Positions 1 to 11,513 of a stretch of DNA of 64,000 nucleotides are shown one piece after another; within the stretch, counting starts at the first letter, position 1; each line of letters starts with the position of its first letter. A program made the position numbers and the translations under genes. The notes below the pieces were generated by a model. The model saw nothing but the letters and a program-made list of their open reading frames with translations, ran no database searches and was not told where the DNA came from. This DNA comes from Tupaia tana (Eukaryota > Chordata > Mammalia > Scandentia > Tupaiidae): positions 87,065,386 through 87,129,385 of the forward strand of contig JAKSZU010000005.1 of NCBI GenBank assembly GCA_026018925.1, given 5' to 3'.

Positions 1-194
1 TGTCCTGGATCTGGTGGCTTAAACTCACGCCAGGCAGGAGGAGAGAGGAGAATGGAGGAGAAGGGATTGCAGCATGGCCATCCCCCCTTGGGGGGGGGGG
101 GTAATTTCTCGCTTTCTAACTCTCTGTCTCTCTCTGTCTTTCTGGCGAGTGCATGCACCCTATAGCAAAAACCTCTCAAAAAATAAAAAAAAAG
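1..194 (+). mobile_element. tRNA-derived SINE (main family), cut by window edge
   Basis: The sequence begins in the B-box region of the main SINE family and continues through the GGAGAATGGAGGAG block, a C/G inverted repeat and the CT-rich tract to CCTATAGCAAAAACCTCTC and an A-rich tail. The tRNA-like head lies outside the window. Confidence 0.85.
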
Positions 195-645
195 AAGTGG
201 AAAAGAAGTGAGAGGCACTGAATTTAGGAACACAGGTAGACCTCGGGATGTGAAACATAACAAAGCTTGAGCTAGCTCTTACAGTGTATTACTTTTTAAT
301 ATCTTTATAGAGGAAAAATCATAATTCTAATTTATGCTAAAAATAAACCAAAATAATTGACTCTTTCCTTTACCTTTGTATGTGACAGAGGCTGCAGATG
401 GCATACCTAAATTGAATAATTTGAAAAGCATTTACTAAAGAGGTGATTTAAAGGTAAAGGAATAAGATAGAACTGCAGAGACAGTATGGTGTCTCAAGAA
501 AAATAAGATGTAGTGGACATAGGAGTAAGCATGAGAGACACCTTGGGCTGAGGGGCAGAGTCAGGACAAACGATAAAGATGGAAAATGCATAGCCCAATC
601 TCCCTTTCGTAAGTATGATATTCTCCTACTTATTAACTGATTTTC
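195..645. other. AT-rich sequence, nothing recognised
   Basis: This stretch lies between a SINE and a MaLR LTR. No repeat, RNA gene or credible coding frame was seen. Confidence 0.5.
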
Positions 646-957
646 TGTGGTCTGCATTTTTGTATCCTCCAAAATTTCATATGTTGAAAACTAAACCCCA
701 AGGACATGATATTAAGAGATGGGAGTAGGGGGATGTTTTTTGTGCTTTATAAAAAACACCACAGAGAGTCACAAAGCCCCATTGCCATGTAAGATTATAG
801 CAAAGAGGCTGCTGACTGGGACATGGGTCCTCACAGGACACTGAATCTGCCTGATATTGGGTTTCTCAGCCTTCAGAATGGAGGGAAATACATTCCTGTT
901 TTTTATGAACTACTTAGTTTATAGTAGTTTGTTCTAGCAACCTAAACAGACTAACAT
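646..957 (+). mobile_element. MaLR (MLT1/MST-type) solo LTR
   Basis: It opens TGTGGTCTG, carries the CATATGTTGAAA...CTAA...CCCAA block near its 5' end and CCTTCAGAATGGAGGGAAATA near its 3' end, and closes with CCTAAACAGACTAA. These blocks are typical of MaLR LTRs of the ERV3 class. It is an old, solitary non-coding LTR with no internal region next to it. The exact subfamily needs alignment to repeat consensus sequences. Confidence 0.75.
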
Positions 958-1935
958 AAAGTCAATAAAAAAAAATGGATAATAAATATATTGACCATAC
1001 GTGTCTACCTCCAGTGCAGAGAGCAAGGTGGAAGATGGCCAGGAAGGGGTGCATGACAGATCATTCTTGCATTCAGTGTCCATCCTATATACAATGTTCA
1101 GATCAATAAGAGCTTTTGAAGTGGCTTCTTGCATTTCTCTGTTTTCCTTGCACAAATATATTTACAGAGGTAAGAATTTGAACTTTATACGTATGTGAGA
1201 TTCATTGAAGATTTTTTACAAAGAAAATTATATGTTTATGTAAATTTTTAAAAATCAATATTCATAACCTTCTAAGCTGGAGGAGCAAATCCACTGGTAG
1301 CCCAATAGTTCAAGCAAATGAAATTATATGTGTCAATTATGAAAGCAGCATGGAGGATAGCTAGCAATAAAATAACAAAAGATTATCAAGAGCTAATGTA
1401 AACAGTGTTAAACAGATTTTTGTTTGTGTTTGAATGAGAGTGTGTCTGTGTGAGGAGTCATGGTAGTAATAAAGTTTATCATAAATTAAAATTGATTTCA
1501 GGGATTCATCTTGGAGTTACTGGTCATGACATTCTCTTAACACAGGAATAAACACATCTGGTCCTTTGGTGAACACAAGTATATTCAGTTGAAATGTTGA
1601 GTTTGAGATGGCTATGAAATGTACACGTGATTCTTAGGGGTAGATAACTAGTCTGAAATATACATCTAAAGCTCAAAGTAAAGGTATGGATTAAAGAAGA
1701 AGAAACTGAAGAGGAAACCATGAAAATAAGTAAGATTTCCCAGGGAAATCCACTGTAAAGAAAAGCTGGCATACTTGTATTGATCACATTTGCAAATTTA
1801 TTAGATACACACAAAAAATAAAATCAAATCAAAAAGATAAAATCAAATCAAAAAGATAAAATCATGTGATTTTTATTGATTTAAAACAAAATTTTCATTA
1901 CTCACAGATGACACAATTATATGGCAGAAACTGTC
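958..1935. other. AT-rich sequence, nothing recognised
   Basis: This is mostly unique AT-rich DNA with a short duplicated stretch of AAATCAAATCAAAAAGATA near 1820-1860. The open frames here are short and show no protein signature. Confidence 0.45.
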
Positions 1936-2008
1936 TTTTTTTTAGAGAAATTTTTGCAATAGGTCATGTGCACTTGCTGGAAAGAAAGAGAAAGAGAGAG
2001 GCAGAAAC
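1936..2008 (-). mobile_element. SINE 3' fragment (main family)
   Basis: A short antisense piece holds TTTTTGCAATAGGTCATGTGCACTTGCTGG followed by an AGAG-rich tract, which is the 3' block of the main SINE family. The tRNA-like head is missing. Confidence 0.6.
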
Positions 2009-2221
2009 TTTCTAGAAGAAAAGGACACGAAAGAAATCATGCTATCAATAGGTCTAATAAGCAAATTTAGCAATGTTGTAGAACACAAAATTGATTATAT
2101 ATCTATATGTTAGCTATGAAAATTTAGAAAATGAATTTGAAGACTATCATGTATAACAGCATCCAAAGACATAGGATTATATTTAATGGAACTTATTCAA
2201 AATCTTTATGTTAAAAAAAAA

Positions 2222-2417
2222 AAAGCAGGCAGTTTGTGGCATGTTGGTTAAAGTGATAGGATCCCACATTGCCAGCTGTGGAGCTTGAGTCCTGGACCTA
2301 GCATTGAGAAATATGTGTATGTATGCCCAAAATCCTGAAAAGAAAAACAAAGGAGACAAGATTGCCTTGTGGTCGTCCCCCATAGAAAAGTGCTTTATTT
2401 TTATCACTTTATCACTT

Positions 2418-2456
<39 letters not shown>

Positions 2457-2490
2457 TTGATGAGCATATATACCCTCTAAAAATAAAATA
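2222..2490 (+). mobile_element. tRNA-derived SINE, older divergent copy
   Basis: The head reads GGCAGTTTGTGGCATGTTGGTTAAAG and is followed by a degraded B box (GAGCTTGAGTCCTGG), the GCCCAAAATCCTGAAA block, a (CT)n tract and an A-rich tail. It belongs to an older class ending in ATACCCTCTAAAAATAAAA. Confidence 0.7.
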
Positions 2491-2559
2491 AAATAAACAA
2501 AAACTGAGCCTGTTCCAAAGTCTTCTGATTAGGAGAGCTGAATTTCACAAACCCTACAG

Positions 2560-2757
2560 TGATTTAAATCGTGGCCAAGGTTGCTTGTAAAACAGACCAG
2601 ATGCTTGTTCATGCATGCAGGATGGAAAATGAAGTAGAAAAGACTGTGGCATGATAAAAGCTCATTAAGTGGTGTTTCTTCTCTCTTTCTCTTTCCCAGT
2701 GTCTCTCTGTTTCTTTCTGGTGAGTGCATATGCTCTCTGGCAATTTAAAGAAAAAAG
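2560..2757 (+). mobile_element. Degraded SINE copy
   Basis: The body and 3' end of the SINE family are recognisable (GGATGGAAAATGAAG, CTGTGGCATG, a CT-rich tract, GGTGAGTGCATATG), but the head is poorly preserved. The boundaries are approximate. Confidence 0.5.
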
Positions 2758-3302
2758 AAATCATAGCTGAGTTAAATATTTTTAAAGTCCCAAATAAATG
2801 AGAGATGTTCCACATTCATGGATTAAAAGTATGAGAATTGTTAAATGTTTCCAAAATGCTCTATTTATTCAATATGATATTAAACAAAATCCCAGCAGAC
2901 ATTTTTGCAGTTGATGGGACACTTTGTCTAAATTTATGCAAAACTCAAAAGACTTAAAATAAGTAATTTCAAAGAAGTAAAACAAAATAAGATTGTCTCT
3001 TTCTGACTTCAAGTTTACTAAAAGTTAGCATAAACAATAGTATTATCAAAAAAAGATAAATTGAACAACAAGTCAAAAGAGACTGTTTAAAAATAGACTT
3101 ACATGTATGATCAAATGATTTCTTTTTCAAGGGCATTAAAACAATTTGACAGGGAAAGAAAATTCTCAACAGATGGTGTTGGAATTACTGAATAGCTCCA
3201 TGAAGAAAAAAGAAGTAAAAGAAATTTAACTTCCAACTCACACAAAGTTAATCTGAGATACATCGTTTTGAATTCTGATGTAGAGGCTAAAGTTAAATCC
3301 AC

Positions 3303-3575
3303 TAGGCCAGCAGGTGGTGTAAAGTTAAGGCTGCTGGATCCCACATGGCTAGAGGTGTGGTTTCAGTCTTGAACCCAACTTGAAATCATGCTAGATGTGC
3401 GTGTGTGTGTGCGTGTGTGTGTGTGTGTGTGCTCGAAATCACTAGAGAAGAATAGAGAAGAAAGATTTATGGCATGGCCATCCCCCTAGAGGGTGATTTC
3501 TTATCTTCCCCTTCTTTCTTCCTTGTCTCAGGTGAGTGCATTCACCCTAGCTAGCAAACTAATAAAGCTAAAAGC
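3303..3575 (+). mobile_element. tRNA-derived SINE, older copy
   Basis: The head is GGCCAGCAGGTGGTGTAAAG. The copy carries a (GT)n expansion in the linker, the GGCATGGCCATCCCCC block and a CT-rich 3' half. A (CA)n tract follows directly at the tail. Confidence 0.75.
3402..3431. repeat. (GT)n microsatellite inside SINE linker
   Basis: This GT-rich run expands the GTGTGCGTGCGTG linker that is a normal part of the SINE family. Confidence 0.8.

Positions 3576-3577
<2 letters not shown>

Positions 3578-3613
<36 letters not shown>
3578..3613. repeat. (CA)n microsatellite
   Basis: This is an uninterrupted CA run next to the 3' tail of the preceding SINE. Confidence 0.95.
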
Positions 3614-3615
<2 letters not shown>

Positions 3616-3811
3616 GAAAACAAAACAAAAACAAACAAACAAAAACACTTATCAACCTTCTAGAAGAAAATAGAATCTATATATGGGAACTTCAAAAAGT
3701 TCATAGAAAATGGAATTAAAATGTAAGTTTATTTTGGCACAAAACAGTTTTGAAAACCATGCATAGTTTTTCATAACACAGATTTTTCATGAACTTTTTC
3801 AAGTGTTTCAA

Positions 3812-4108
3812 GTTTTTTTTTTTATTTTTTTAATTTTTTGCCTTAAGGCAGATATCCTAACCGGGGAGTAGGGGGTGGGGGGAATGGTGGTGGCGGTGGT
3901 GGTGGAGAGAGAGAAAGAGAGTGAAAAAAATCACCTCCTCCTGAGAGGGATGGTCATGCTGCAGCACCTTTCCCATTCTCCTCCTTGGACTTTGGGCACA
4001 CATGCACAAGTGCCTAATGTGATGTTCAGTGTACTGGGTCCAGGACTCTAACTATGATCAGCCATGTGGGAGTCCAGCTCCTTAACCACCACACCACCTG
4101 TTTGCCCA
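3812..4108 (-). mobile_element. tRNA-derived SINE, older copy
   Basis: In antisense it shows a T-rich tail, a GAGAGA tract, CCTTTCCCATTCTCCTCC, the linker GGGCACACATGCACA and a tRNA-like head ending in CACCACCTGTTTGCCC. A (GGT)n expansion sits in the 3' part. Confidence 0.75.
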
Positions 4109-5860
4109 CTCTTTACATATATTAAGTTAGGCCTTTTTTTTTTTTAATTTTGTCAATAAAGAAGTAGATTTAAGTCAGAATTTTTAAACATTCTCTTCAC
4201 CTAACTTCTATAAGGAAGTATGTTGGCCAGCCAAAGACCAGGATCAAATACTTCCATACACCTAATTAAGTACTTACATCTTGAAAATATAAAGAACTCC
4301 TACAACTCCTTAGCAAAATTGCTAGCAATGCAAAATGACTTGTGAAAGTCTTGACTTGATAATTCATCAGAAAATAAAAATGCAAATAGCTAATAATTAC
4401 AAAAAGTACTTAAAATCAGTCATTAAGAAAATGCAAAACTGAAATTAAATATCACTAAATACCTTTTAGAATGACTAAAGGAAAAAGGCATCATCAAATA
4501 TCATCAAATATTGTCAGAGATGGGGAACAACCGAAATATCAGTTTTTGGTGGAAAGTAAAATGGTGCATTCTGGAAAAAAAAATGTTAGATGCATATAAA
4601 GTTAATCACAATTTTATCTTATAACTAGCAATTCCATTCTTATGTATTTATCTAAATGAAATGAAAACATATGTCTATTAATGTATTCTGTTGCAATATT
4701 TACTGTTGCTTTTTGTTTGTTTGTTTTATTAATGCTTCAAGCTGAAAAGAACCTAGATATCTATTGGGAGGAGCATGGATAACCAAAATGGCATAGCTAT
4801 TCAATGGAATGATGTTCTGCAATTCACATAACAAACTGCTGTCTCTTTCAGCAGTATAGGGCTCAGAAAGCATATCTTGAATAGAGGAAATTAGACAAAA
4901 AGGTACATTTTCTAGGATTCTATTTAATGAAGTTGCACAAAAGATGAATGGTGACTGCAACTGCATCAGCGGCTTCTCAGATTGGGGAGCAGATATAGAT
5001 ATGGGTTAGAAATGCACACATTTGCCATTTGCAATATGGAAAGTATTGTTATTGCATTGCATGAAGACTACACTTCCAAAATAAAATTAACTGTATATTT
5101 TTCAGTTTTTCGTATAGACGTATTATGTATGTCCTTGTCAACCAATTTTATACTAAGTAACAAAGCTACAAAAAGAGCCTTTTGTATCTTGTGGATTATT
5201 TTCAGTAGAAAGAGATCACTATTGTAAATCAATGAATTTTCATGAAATATTATGACACGACAATCTAAAAAATGTTAACTATCTAACATTCATTGTTTTT
5301 GTATATGCTTGATATTATTGTCTGATATAACAATTCAAATGAGTGTAGGTTGGGAAAAGTAGCAAAATGATAATCTGATTGGCTCTAAAATATTCTCTCA
5401 CATTTGTATTAAATACCAAAAAAAAAAGTTTTTAGAATAATCCTTATAACAATATGCTTTGGAAATGTTATTAAAATATGGGCTGCTATAGTTTTTATGT
5501 GATTAAACTTCATTTCTCAGAGCATAATCTGTGTTTCAAAATTAGAACACATCACTGAAGTTGGAAGAACTTAAAATTTAAAAGAAATAGTTCATTAAAA
5601 GAAATTCCAATATCCCTATGAATGTTTTGCAGTATATGACAAGAAAGTGAAGAAGTATATTTAATATAAATTATAAAATTATAAACGAACAATTGATTTC
5701 TCATTGAACTGAAATTCTTAGCTCAGAGGTAAAGGTATGTTACACTTTAATTAGTGTGATCCTGGTGAATTATGTAATTCTTTTTAGTCTGCTCTTTATT
5801 ATTTTTTTCTTTTGTTTCTTTGGTAACTACATAATACTGTAACAATATAAATCAACAAAA
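4109..5860. other. Unique AT-rich sequence
   Basis: No repeat family, structured RNA or convincing reading frame was recognised. The two open frames of about 80-90 codons (4700-4966 minus, 4982-5227 plus) have no recognisable domain and sit in ordinary AT-rich DNA. Confidence 0.45.
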
Positions 5861-5887
5861 GCTATCTACTTCTTTTGTTTTGTTTTC

Positions 5888-6147
5888 TTTTTTTTTTTTT
5901 GGAGAGGTTTTTGCTATAGGGCACGTGTGCTCGCCAGACAGAGAGAGACAGAGAGACAGAAAGCGAGAAATCACCCCCCAGGGAGGATGGCCACACCTCA
6001 ATTCCTTCTTCTCCATTCTCCTCTCGGGATCTTGGGCACGCACGCACACACGCCCGGCGTGAGTTTAAGCCACCGGGTCCGGGACTCGAACCGCGGTCGA
6101 CTACGTGGGAGTCCAGCGACATAGCCGTTACACTAACTGCTGGTCCC
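5888..6147 (-). mobile_element. tRNA-derived SINE, young subfamily A
   Basis: This is a nearly intact antisense copy with poly(T), GGAGAGGTTTTTGCTATAGGG, the CT/GA tract, the C6/G6 inverted repeat, an intact B box (GGGACTCGAACC) and the end CTAACTGCTGGTCCC. It lies at the T-rich tail of the SINE at 6155-6403, so it is the younger of the two. Confidence 0.92.
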
Positions 6148-6154
6148 TATTTTC

Positions 6155-6403
6155 TTTTTTTTTTTTTTTGACATAGAGTGTGTGTACTCACCAGAGAAAG
6201 AGAGAGACAGAGACAGTGAGCAGAAAAATGGGAAATCACACCCCTCCCCCATGGGGAATGGCCATGACACAATCTTTCTCCACTCAAGATCTTGAGCATG
6301 CACGCACCTGTGCCTGGCATGATTTCTATCCACTGTGTCCAGATTCAAACCCCAATCGGCCATGTGGGAATCTAGTGATGTAACCACTATGCCATCTTCT
6401 GGC
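6155..6403 (-). mobile_element. tRNA-derived SINE, older partner of tandem pair
   Basis: It is a more diverged antisense copy of the same family. GCTATCTACTTC at 5861-5872 and GCTGTCTACTTC at 6404-6415 look like the target duplication around the whole pair, which makes this the first insertion. Confidence 0.85.
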
Positions 6404-6583
6404 TGCTGTCTACTTCATTGTATATAGAAGCTAAAACCTTTTAGAGGGTACTATTAGTCACAGACAAATTCCATTACTGATGATAAAGAACAAAGGATGG
6501 TTTTTGAGAATGTATTTGAAATGAAAGTTAAAAAAAGAACAAGAGTTGTTTTGTCTCAATTATTCATGTGCAAATATTATTTT

Positions 6584-6745
6584 AAACATTTTATGATTTC
6601 TTATTCACATTCAATCACTGTACATCTCTATAGCACACAACATGGTTTTTCAAAATATATGACAATCAAATCAAGCATAGTATCATGCACATCATTATCA
6701 ATGGAGAACTTTTCATTTGGTGAGTGGGAAGGGTTCAGTAAATAC
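6584..6745 (-). mobile_element. LINE-1 3'-UTR fragment
   Basis: The stretch CATTCAATCACTGTACATCTC, then CACACAACATGGTTTTTCAA, resembles the antisense L1 3' ends at 57375 and 13960 in this window. No coding part is present. Confidence 0.5.
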
Positions 6746-6793
6746 TACTTTAGGTGGAAAGGTATGACGAAGACTGCAATCTTTCCCAGTAGT

Positions 6794-7288
6794 TGTGATG
6801 GTTAATTTTATATGTCATCTTCCTTAGACCATGGAGTGCCCAGATATTTGGTCAAACGTTATTCTGGGTGTGTATGTGAGGAGGTTTTTGAATGAGATTC
6901 ACATCTAAATTTGCAGACCGCCAAGGCACTATACATGCTTCCTCAGAATGGAAGGGCCCCGTCCATTTAGTTGAAGCCCCTGAACAGAACAACAACAACA
7001 ACAAAAAGCAGAGCCTCTCTTAAAGAAAAAACGATTCTGTCCTGACTGCTTTGAACTGTGACATAACTCTCTTCTGATCTTCCAACTTAAACTGAAACAT
7101 TGGTTCTGCTTGTAACTTGAGGCTCTGGTCTTTAAAGTGGAATCACACGTTCAGCTTTCGTACTTCTCAGGCCTTCTTCTGGATTTTACTTATTAGAGAT
7201 AACTGCACTAACCTCTAATAGTAAATTTCTTTATAGATATCTATATACACCTTATATATTCTTTGCTTGGAGAACCTGGACTAATGTA
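6794..7288 (+). mobile_element. ERVL-type (MLT2-like) solo LTR
   Basis: It opens TGTGATGGTTAATTTTATATG, contains CCCAGATATTTGGTCAAACG and ends TTGGAGAACCTGGACTAATGTA, a layout shared with old ERVL LTRs. It is about 495 bp long, with a (CAA)n run inside. The assignment to ERVL comes from motif recall and needs alignment. Confidence 0.7.
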
Positions 7289-7640
7289 GTATTTTAGAAC
7301 AGCAAAATCCAGCATAAAAGACAAGAGAAGAAGCCTAGCTGTCTTTCAATAGTGACATCAGAACACTGTTATCCCTTGTACTCCCCACCTCAAAATGGAT
7401 TCGTAGATAAGAGCTGGATCTGTTATACTTTACTACACAGGTTAGAGGAAGAATGGTGATGGCAGTGAAAACAAAAGTGAGGTGAACTTACATGATTATC
7501 ACAGATAAGTATTTGTGTTAATAGAAAAAGCCCTAGTGTTCTTTAGAATAACACTACACTGTGTTCAGGCATGTATTAACTCATTGCAACATTCCTTTCA
7601 TCAGAATAATTCTTTATAAAAATAAATAAAAAATGACCTT

Positions 7641-7642
<2 letters not shown>
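7289..7642. other. Unclassified sequence
   Basis: No repeat family or gene was recognised between the LTR and the poly(T) run. Confidence 0.4.

Positions 7643-7688
<46 letters not shown>
7643..7688. repeat. Poly(T) run, 46 bases
   Basis: This is an uninterrupted T run. The SINE 3' block that precedes most T runs here is absent, so its origin is unclear. Confidence 0.97.
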
Positions 7689-7690
<2 letters not shown>

Positions 7691-7734
7691 TTATTTTGAA
7701 ATAGATAATGTATGTCCAAATTATAGAAGATAAT

Positions 7735-8170
7735 TGTCTCAATCTGCCATTTCATTCCTAAACAAAAGTTCCCGAGAATGGGTGATTTATAAAGATAGAG
7801 CTTTATTTGGCTCACGGTTCTGGAAGCCATAAAGTCCAAGAGCTTGTGAATGATATTTGAACAGTCTCTGTTCCAATGTCACAACATGACTGACAGATCA
7901 GAAAGGTTAGCAGACATGTGCAGAGACAGAGAGCGTCAGTCGATCAGTCAGCTCAGTTGTATATAGCCAACTCTTGCAGGAGCTAACCCCTTTTGCAAGA
8001 ATGATAGCTCAATTCTTCCAGCGAGAAAGCATTTATCTATTCGGAAGATGGTATGCTCCCACTAGGCCTTACCTCATAAAGGTCTCATTACTTCCAAACT
8101 GCCATTACATTGAGACCAAGCTTCTAGCACATGAAACTTTGTAGGGCAAACCATTATTCAAACAATAGCA
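7735..8170 (-). mobile_element. MaLR (MST/MLT1-type) solo LTR
   Basis: Read on the minus strand it opens TGCTATTGTTTGAATAATGG and ends with GGCAGATTGAGACA. The segment GCTTCCAGAACCGTGAGCCA and the A-rich polyadenylation region near the 3' end are typical of MaLR LTRs. No internal region adjoins it. Confidence 0.72.
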
Positions 8171-9100
8171 AAAATATAACAATTATAATCTCAATACCCA
8201 GATTAAGAATAAAGTTAAATCCAGGTCCCTTTATATCCTTACCAATCTATGTTATCCCTCTCCCCCACTCTCACTGTACAAAAGGCTATTGTTATCTGTA
8301 ATTTGCCATACACCAGTTCTACAAAAACTGTCCAATTTTGTTACATATTTTTCCCCAAACAAAACATAACATGGATTTTCATGTTTTTAGTCCTTGAAAT
8401 AATTAAAACTTGTTATTTTTTGCTCAATCCTATATTAGTGTGTCCCCTCCACATTAGTGCATGCTTCTTCAGTTTCCTCATTTTCCCCTTCTCAGTGCTG
8501 CCTCACATTCAGTAGGGATGAGCTGGTGGAACTACCATTTTGATAATTGTGTCCTCTTTCTTTCCCCTTTTAGTAAAATTGAAAGTACCCTAATGAGTAT
8601 TTTAGGCATTTTCTGAGGGAGAGCACTGACTTTGGCAGAAGTTTGCATGCCACAGTTGTTTTCCCCTTTGAGAGCTGAGCTGAAGTGTTAATTACTTATT
8701 CCAACTGGCAGTCTTGCAAAAATTTCTTTGAAAGCAAGGGCTAAAATTGTGAAGATAGTAGCTGTGAAATAAGAGCAAGACAACCCACATTTACACCAAA
8801 CAAAGTAACAAAAATGGATTAAAGCAGCATCCCTAAAACTGACCCAAAGCCTTAAATGGAAGAAAAGGAAAAGGAAATATATGCAGATCCCAAAATGGTT
8901 GGGAGTGTTATAGAGGGAATAGACTTGTATAGATCTGTCCTTTAATTCAAATATAGGGTTGACACTCTTTTTTCCAGCTCACAGAAAGTGGGATGTTTTT
9001 ACAGGAAGTACCAAAGAATTACAGAATTCTAAGTGAGTCATGATTTCTCTGGACTCCATCTGTGTGGCCAGATAGTGTACATCTTCTATGCAAATTAGAG
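8171..9100. other. Unique sequence, nothing recognised
   Basis: No repeat or gene was identified. The 88-codon frame at 8249-8515 has no domain I recognise. Confidence 0.4.
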
Positions 9101-9104
9101 TGAT

Positions 9105-9310
9105 GATGATGACAATGATAAAATTAACATTATTTGAGCTATTTTGAGCCCAGCAGCATTCTAAATATGTTTCATACAACTGATTCTTTTCTCAATAATA
9201 ATTCTATGGAACAGTACCTATTGCTTTTTTTTTTTTTTGTAACAAATTTTACAAGTGAAAATATTGAGCACAAAGAAGTAAACTATCCAGTTTCAGAATA
9301 TCTTTATTTT
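9105..9310 (-). mobile_element. MIR relic with internal poly(T)
   Basis: It follows the antisense MIR pattern (ATTTGAGC..., TCTAAATATGTTTCATACAACTGAT, AATTCTATGGAACAGTACCTATT, then TTTTACAAGTGAAAATATTGAG). A 12-base T run interrupts the motif. Confidence 0.65.
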
Positions 9311-9544
9311 TAAAAAGGCAAAATTAAAATACATGCTAGAAGTTGCTTATTTCATCTAAATACTATTGGTAAACATGCCACCCTTCATCATTTTTGCTAA
9401 TCCCTCAGGATGAACAGCACACTATACTAACAATCTCATTTGAATCTTTTCTAACCTGTTCGAATACAAGCCCTTTAGATGTTTGAAGTCTGAGCTAGTT
9501 CTTTCAGATTCACCAAAGTAAAGGAAAGAACTTGGACATGGATT

Positions 9545-9660
9545 TGTTTTAAAACTTGATTTGGTTTTTTACTAGTCAGATGACTGGCCATCTATCTTCT
9601 TATTTTTAAAGTGGAATAATAATAGTACTCTATGCATTGTTGTGATAATAAAGAAGCTAT
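9545..9660 (+). mobile_element. MIR relic
   Basis: ACTAGTCAGATGACTGGCCATCT followed by AAAGTGGAATAATAATAGTACTC matches the core and 3' half of sense MIR. It is short and diverged. Confidence 0.55.
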
Positions 9661-9935
9661 CTTTGGTGGGGTTCCTGGAATTAGATGTGAGACCTGCAAC
9701 TGAAAAAAAATGCATGAAGGAACCAATGTTGTACATACAGGGAGCTACATATCAGCAGTGAGAGTGAGCTAAAATTCCAGAGGTAATCTTAGAGACATCT
9801 GTTCAATAGGAACAGCCTTTCCACCACCTCTGTCACCACCTGCATGAATTTAAGTAAAAAGGGTAAGTTCCAGGGACAGCTTTTAGGTAAGGCACAGTGG
9901 ATAAACAGAAGCTATTTCCTCATCTGTCTTCTACA

Positions 9936-10139
9936 AAGAAGAGACAGAAAGCGAGAAATCACCCCCCAGGGGGGGATGACCACGCAGCAATCCCTTCTCC
10001 TCCATTCTCCTCTCGGGATCTTGGGCATGCACGCACACGCGCCCGGTGTGAGTTTTAAGCCACCGGGTCTGGGACGCGAACCGCGGTCGACTATGTGAGA
10101 GTCCAGTGACATAGCCATTACGCTAACTGCTGGTTCCCT
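9936..10139 (-). mobile_element. tRNA-derived SINE, young subfamily B, 3'-truncated
   Basis: Body and head are well preserved, and the copy carries subfamily B bases: GGGACGCGAACC in the B box, GAGTTTTAAGCC and CTGGTTCCC at the 5' end. The A-rich tail and CTATAGC block are missing; the copy starts abruptly at the GAGACAGAAAGCGAG tract. Confidence 0.88.
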
Positions 10140-10950
10140 ACTATCTAGTCTTTATCAGCATGGCTATCTATGCTGCCATCAGTCCAATTGAATCCATAGA
10201 ATATGAACTTGAATAATCATTATGAGTAACCAAGAAAAAGACATCAATTAACTAAAGAGTACCACCAAATGAGACAATGTTTCTCTTCCTCAACAGCTTT
10301 GTTCTTCTAACCTGAATGGTAGGGTATAGGGAGATGAGGGGACAGATGAAAAAGCGTGTTTTTGACCCTTATACTTCAGGCTGCTCAAGTCATAATTTTA
10401 GTTTGCACTAGTTGGGGGTTAAAGCTAAAAGAGGATAACGTTGAATTAAATGTGCAATTGGAAATATAAAACAAAAATATCAATGTTGTAAGATCTAAAA
10501 ATATCTGTTTCACTAATTTGTAGTATCTAAAATGTATACTATTAAACTGAGGAGCCATTAAGGAAGTCAGCTACCCATGGTAAAGGTGAGAGTATTGATG
10601 GAACATGGCTGGTAGCAATTATTGGACAAATAACATAACAGAGTCTGCAAACACCTGCAAGTCAAAATTGCACACTTCATCAGTGTTAAGCTATTGTTTT
10701 TTCTGTGTATTAAGCTTTCTATACTCTGTTTTGTGTTGCTGAGCCTGGGACTACAAAAAGCATAGTTCTCATTTGTCAGCTGGCTTCATGCAATGTTCTA
10801 CCAATAAGGGAAAATAAAGGGCTACTGAAAGACTGCAAAAGGGAAGAGACTTGTTCTGTTGTTTACCTGTTAGTTAGTCAGAATTGCTTCTACAATATCC
10901 CCTCAACTCTTCATTAAATTCTAGCTTTCTTGGTATTCCTATCACTAACT
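10140..10950. other. Unique AT-rich sequence
   Basis: Nothing recognised. Confidence 0.4.
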
Positions 10951-11254
10951 AGACCATGCCATCTCTTTTTTTTTTTTTTTTGGAGAGGTTTTTTTTGCTA
11001 TAGGGCGCGTGCGCTCGCCAGACAGACAGAGAGAGACAGAGAGATAGAAAGCGAGAAATCACCCCCCAGGGGGGATGGCCACGCCGCAATCCCTTCTCCT
11101 CCATTCTCCTCTCGGGATCTTGGGCACGCACGCACACGCGCCCGGCGTGAGTTTAAGCCGCCGGGTCCGGGACTCGAACCGTGGTCGACTACGTGGGAGT
11201 CCAGCGACATAGCCATTACGCTAACTGCTGGTCCCAGACCATGCCATCTCTTTT
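10951..11254 (-). mobile_element. tRNA-derived SINE, subfamily A, with perfect target duplication
   Basis: The element (10970-11235) is flanked by the 19-bp repeat AGACCATGCCATCTCTTTT at 10951-10969 and 11236-11254. The A box, B box (GGGACTCGAACC), CCCCCCAGGGGGGAT and CTATAGGGCGCGTGCGC block are all intact. The duplication ends in TTTT beside the poly(T), as expected for LINE-1 endonuclease-primed insertion. Confidence 0.95.
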
Positions 11255-11429
11255 GAGGTATGAGTCATAGATCCACAAGTTACCTCATTCTGGTTTCTAG
11301 GTCCTGATCTTCCCAACCTCTTCTCTTTTTTCTCTCAGCCTTAAGGTTGACATTTGCTTCTTAAAGTTACCATGAATGTTAAATTGGTGTACTTAGTTTG
11401 CTTTTCCAGCTTTCCAATACTGGTTGAAC

Positions 11430-11513
11430 TATTGAGTGGTTGGAAAAGTCATGACTTATTTGTCTCTGTTTTCTATGCAAAAATGTATCGTGCCTTTTAT
11501 GATGACCCAATAT
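11430..11513 (+). mobile_element. Short mariner-like MITE, copy 1
   Basis: About 83 bp with partly degraded inverted ends (GGTTGGAAAAGTCATGACTT and CCTTTTATGATGACCCAATA). The middle (CTATGCAAAAATG) matches, in reverse orientation, the element at 34896-34978. The end sequence resembles mariner terminal repeats of the GGTTG..AAAAGTCATGA type. It has no coding capacity. Confidence 0.6.

Noticed and set aside
6590-6745. Independent gene suggested by a 102-codon frame at 6497-6805
   Set aside because: It overlaps an L1 3'-UTR relic and the start of an LTR.
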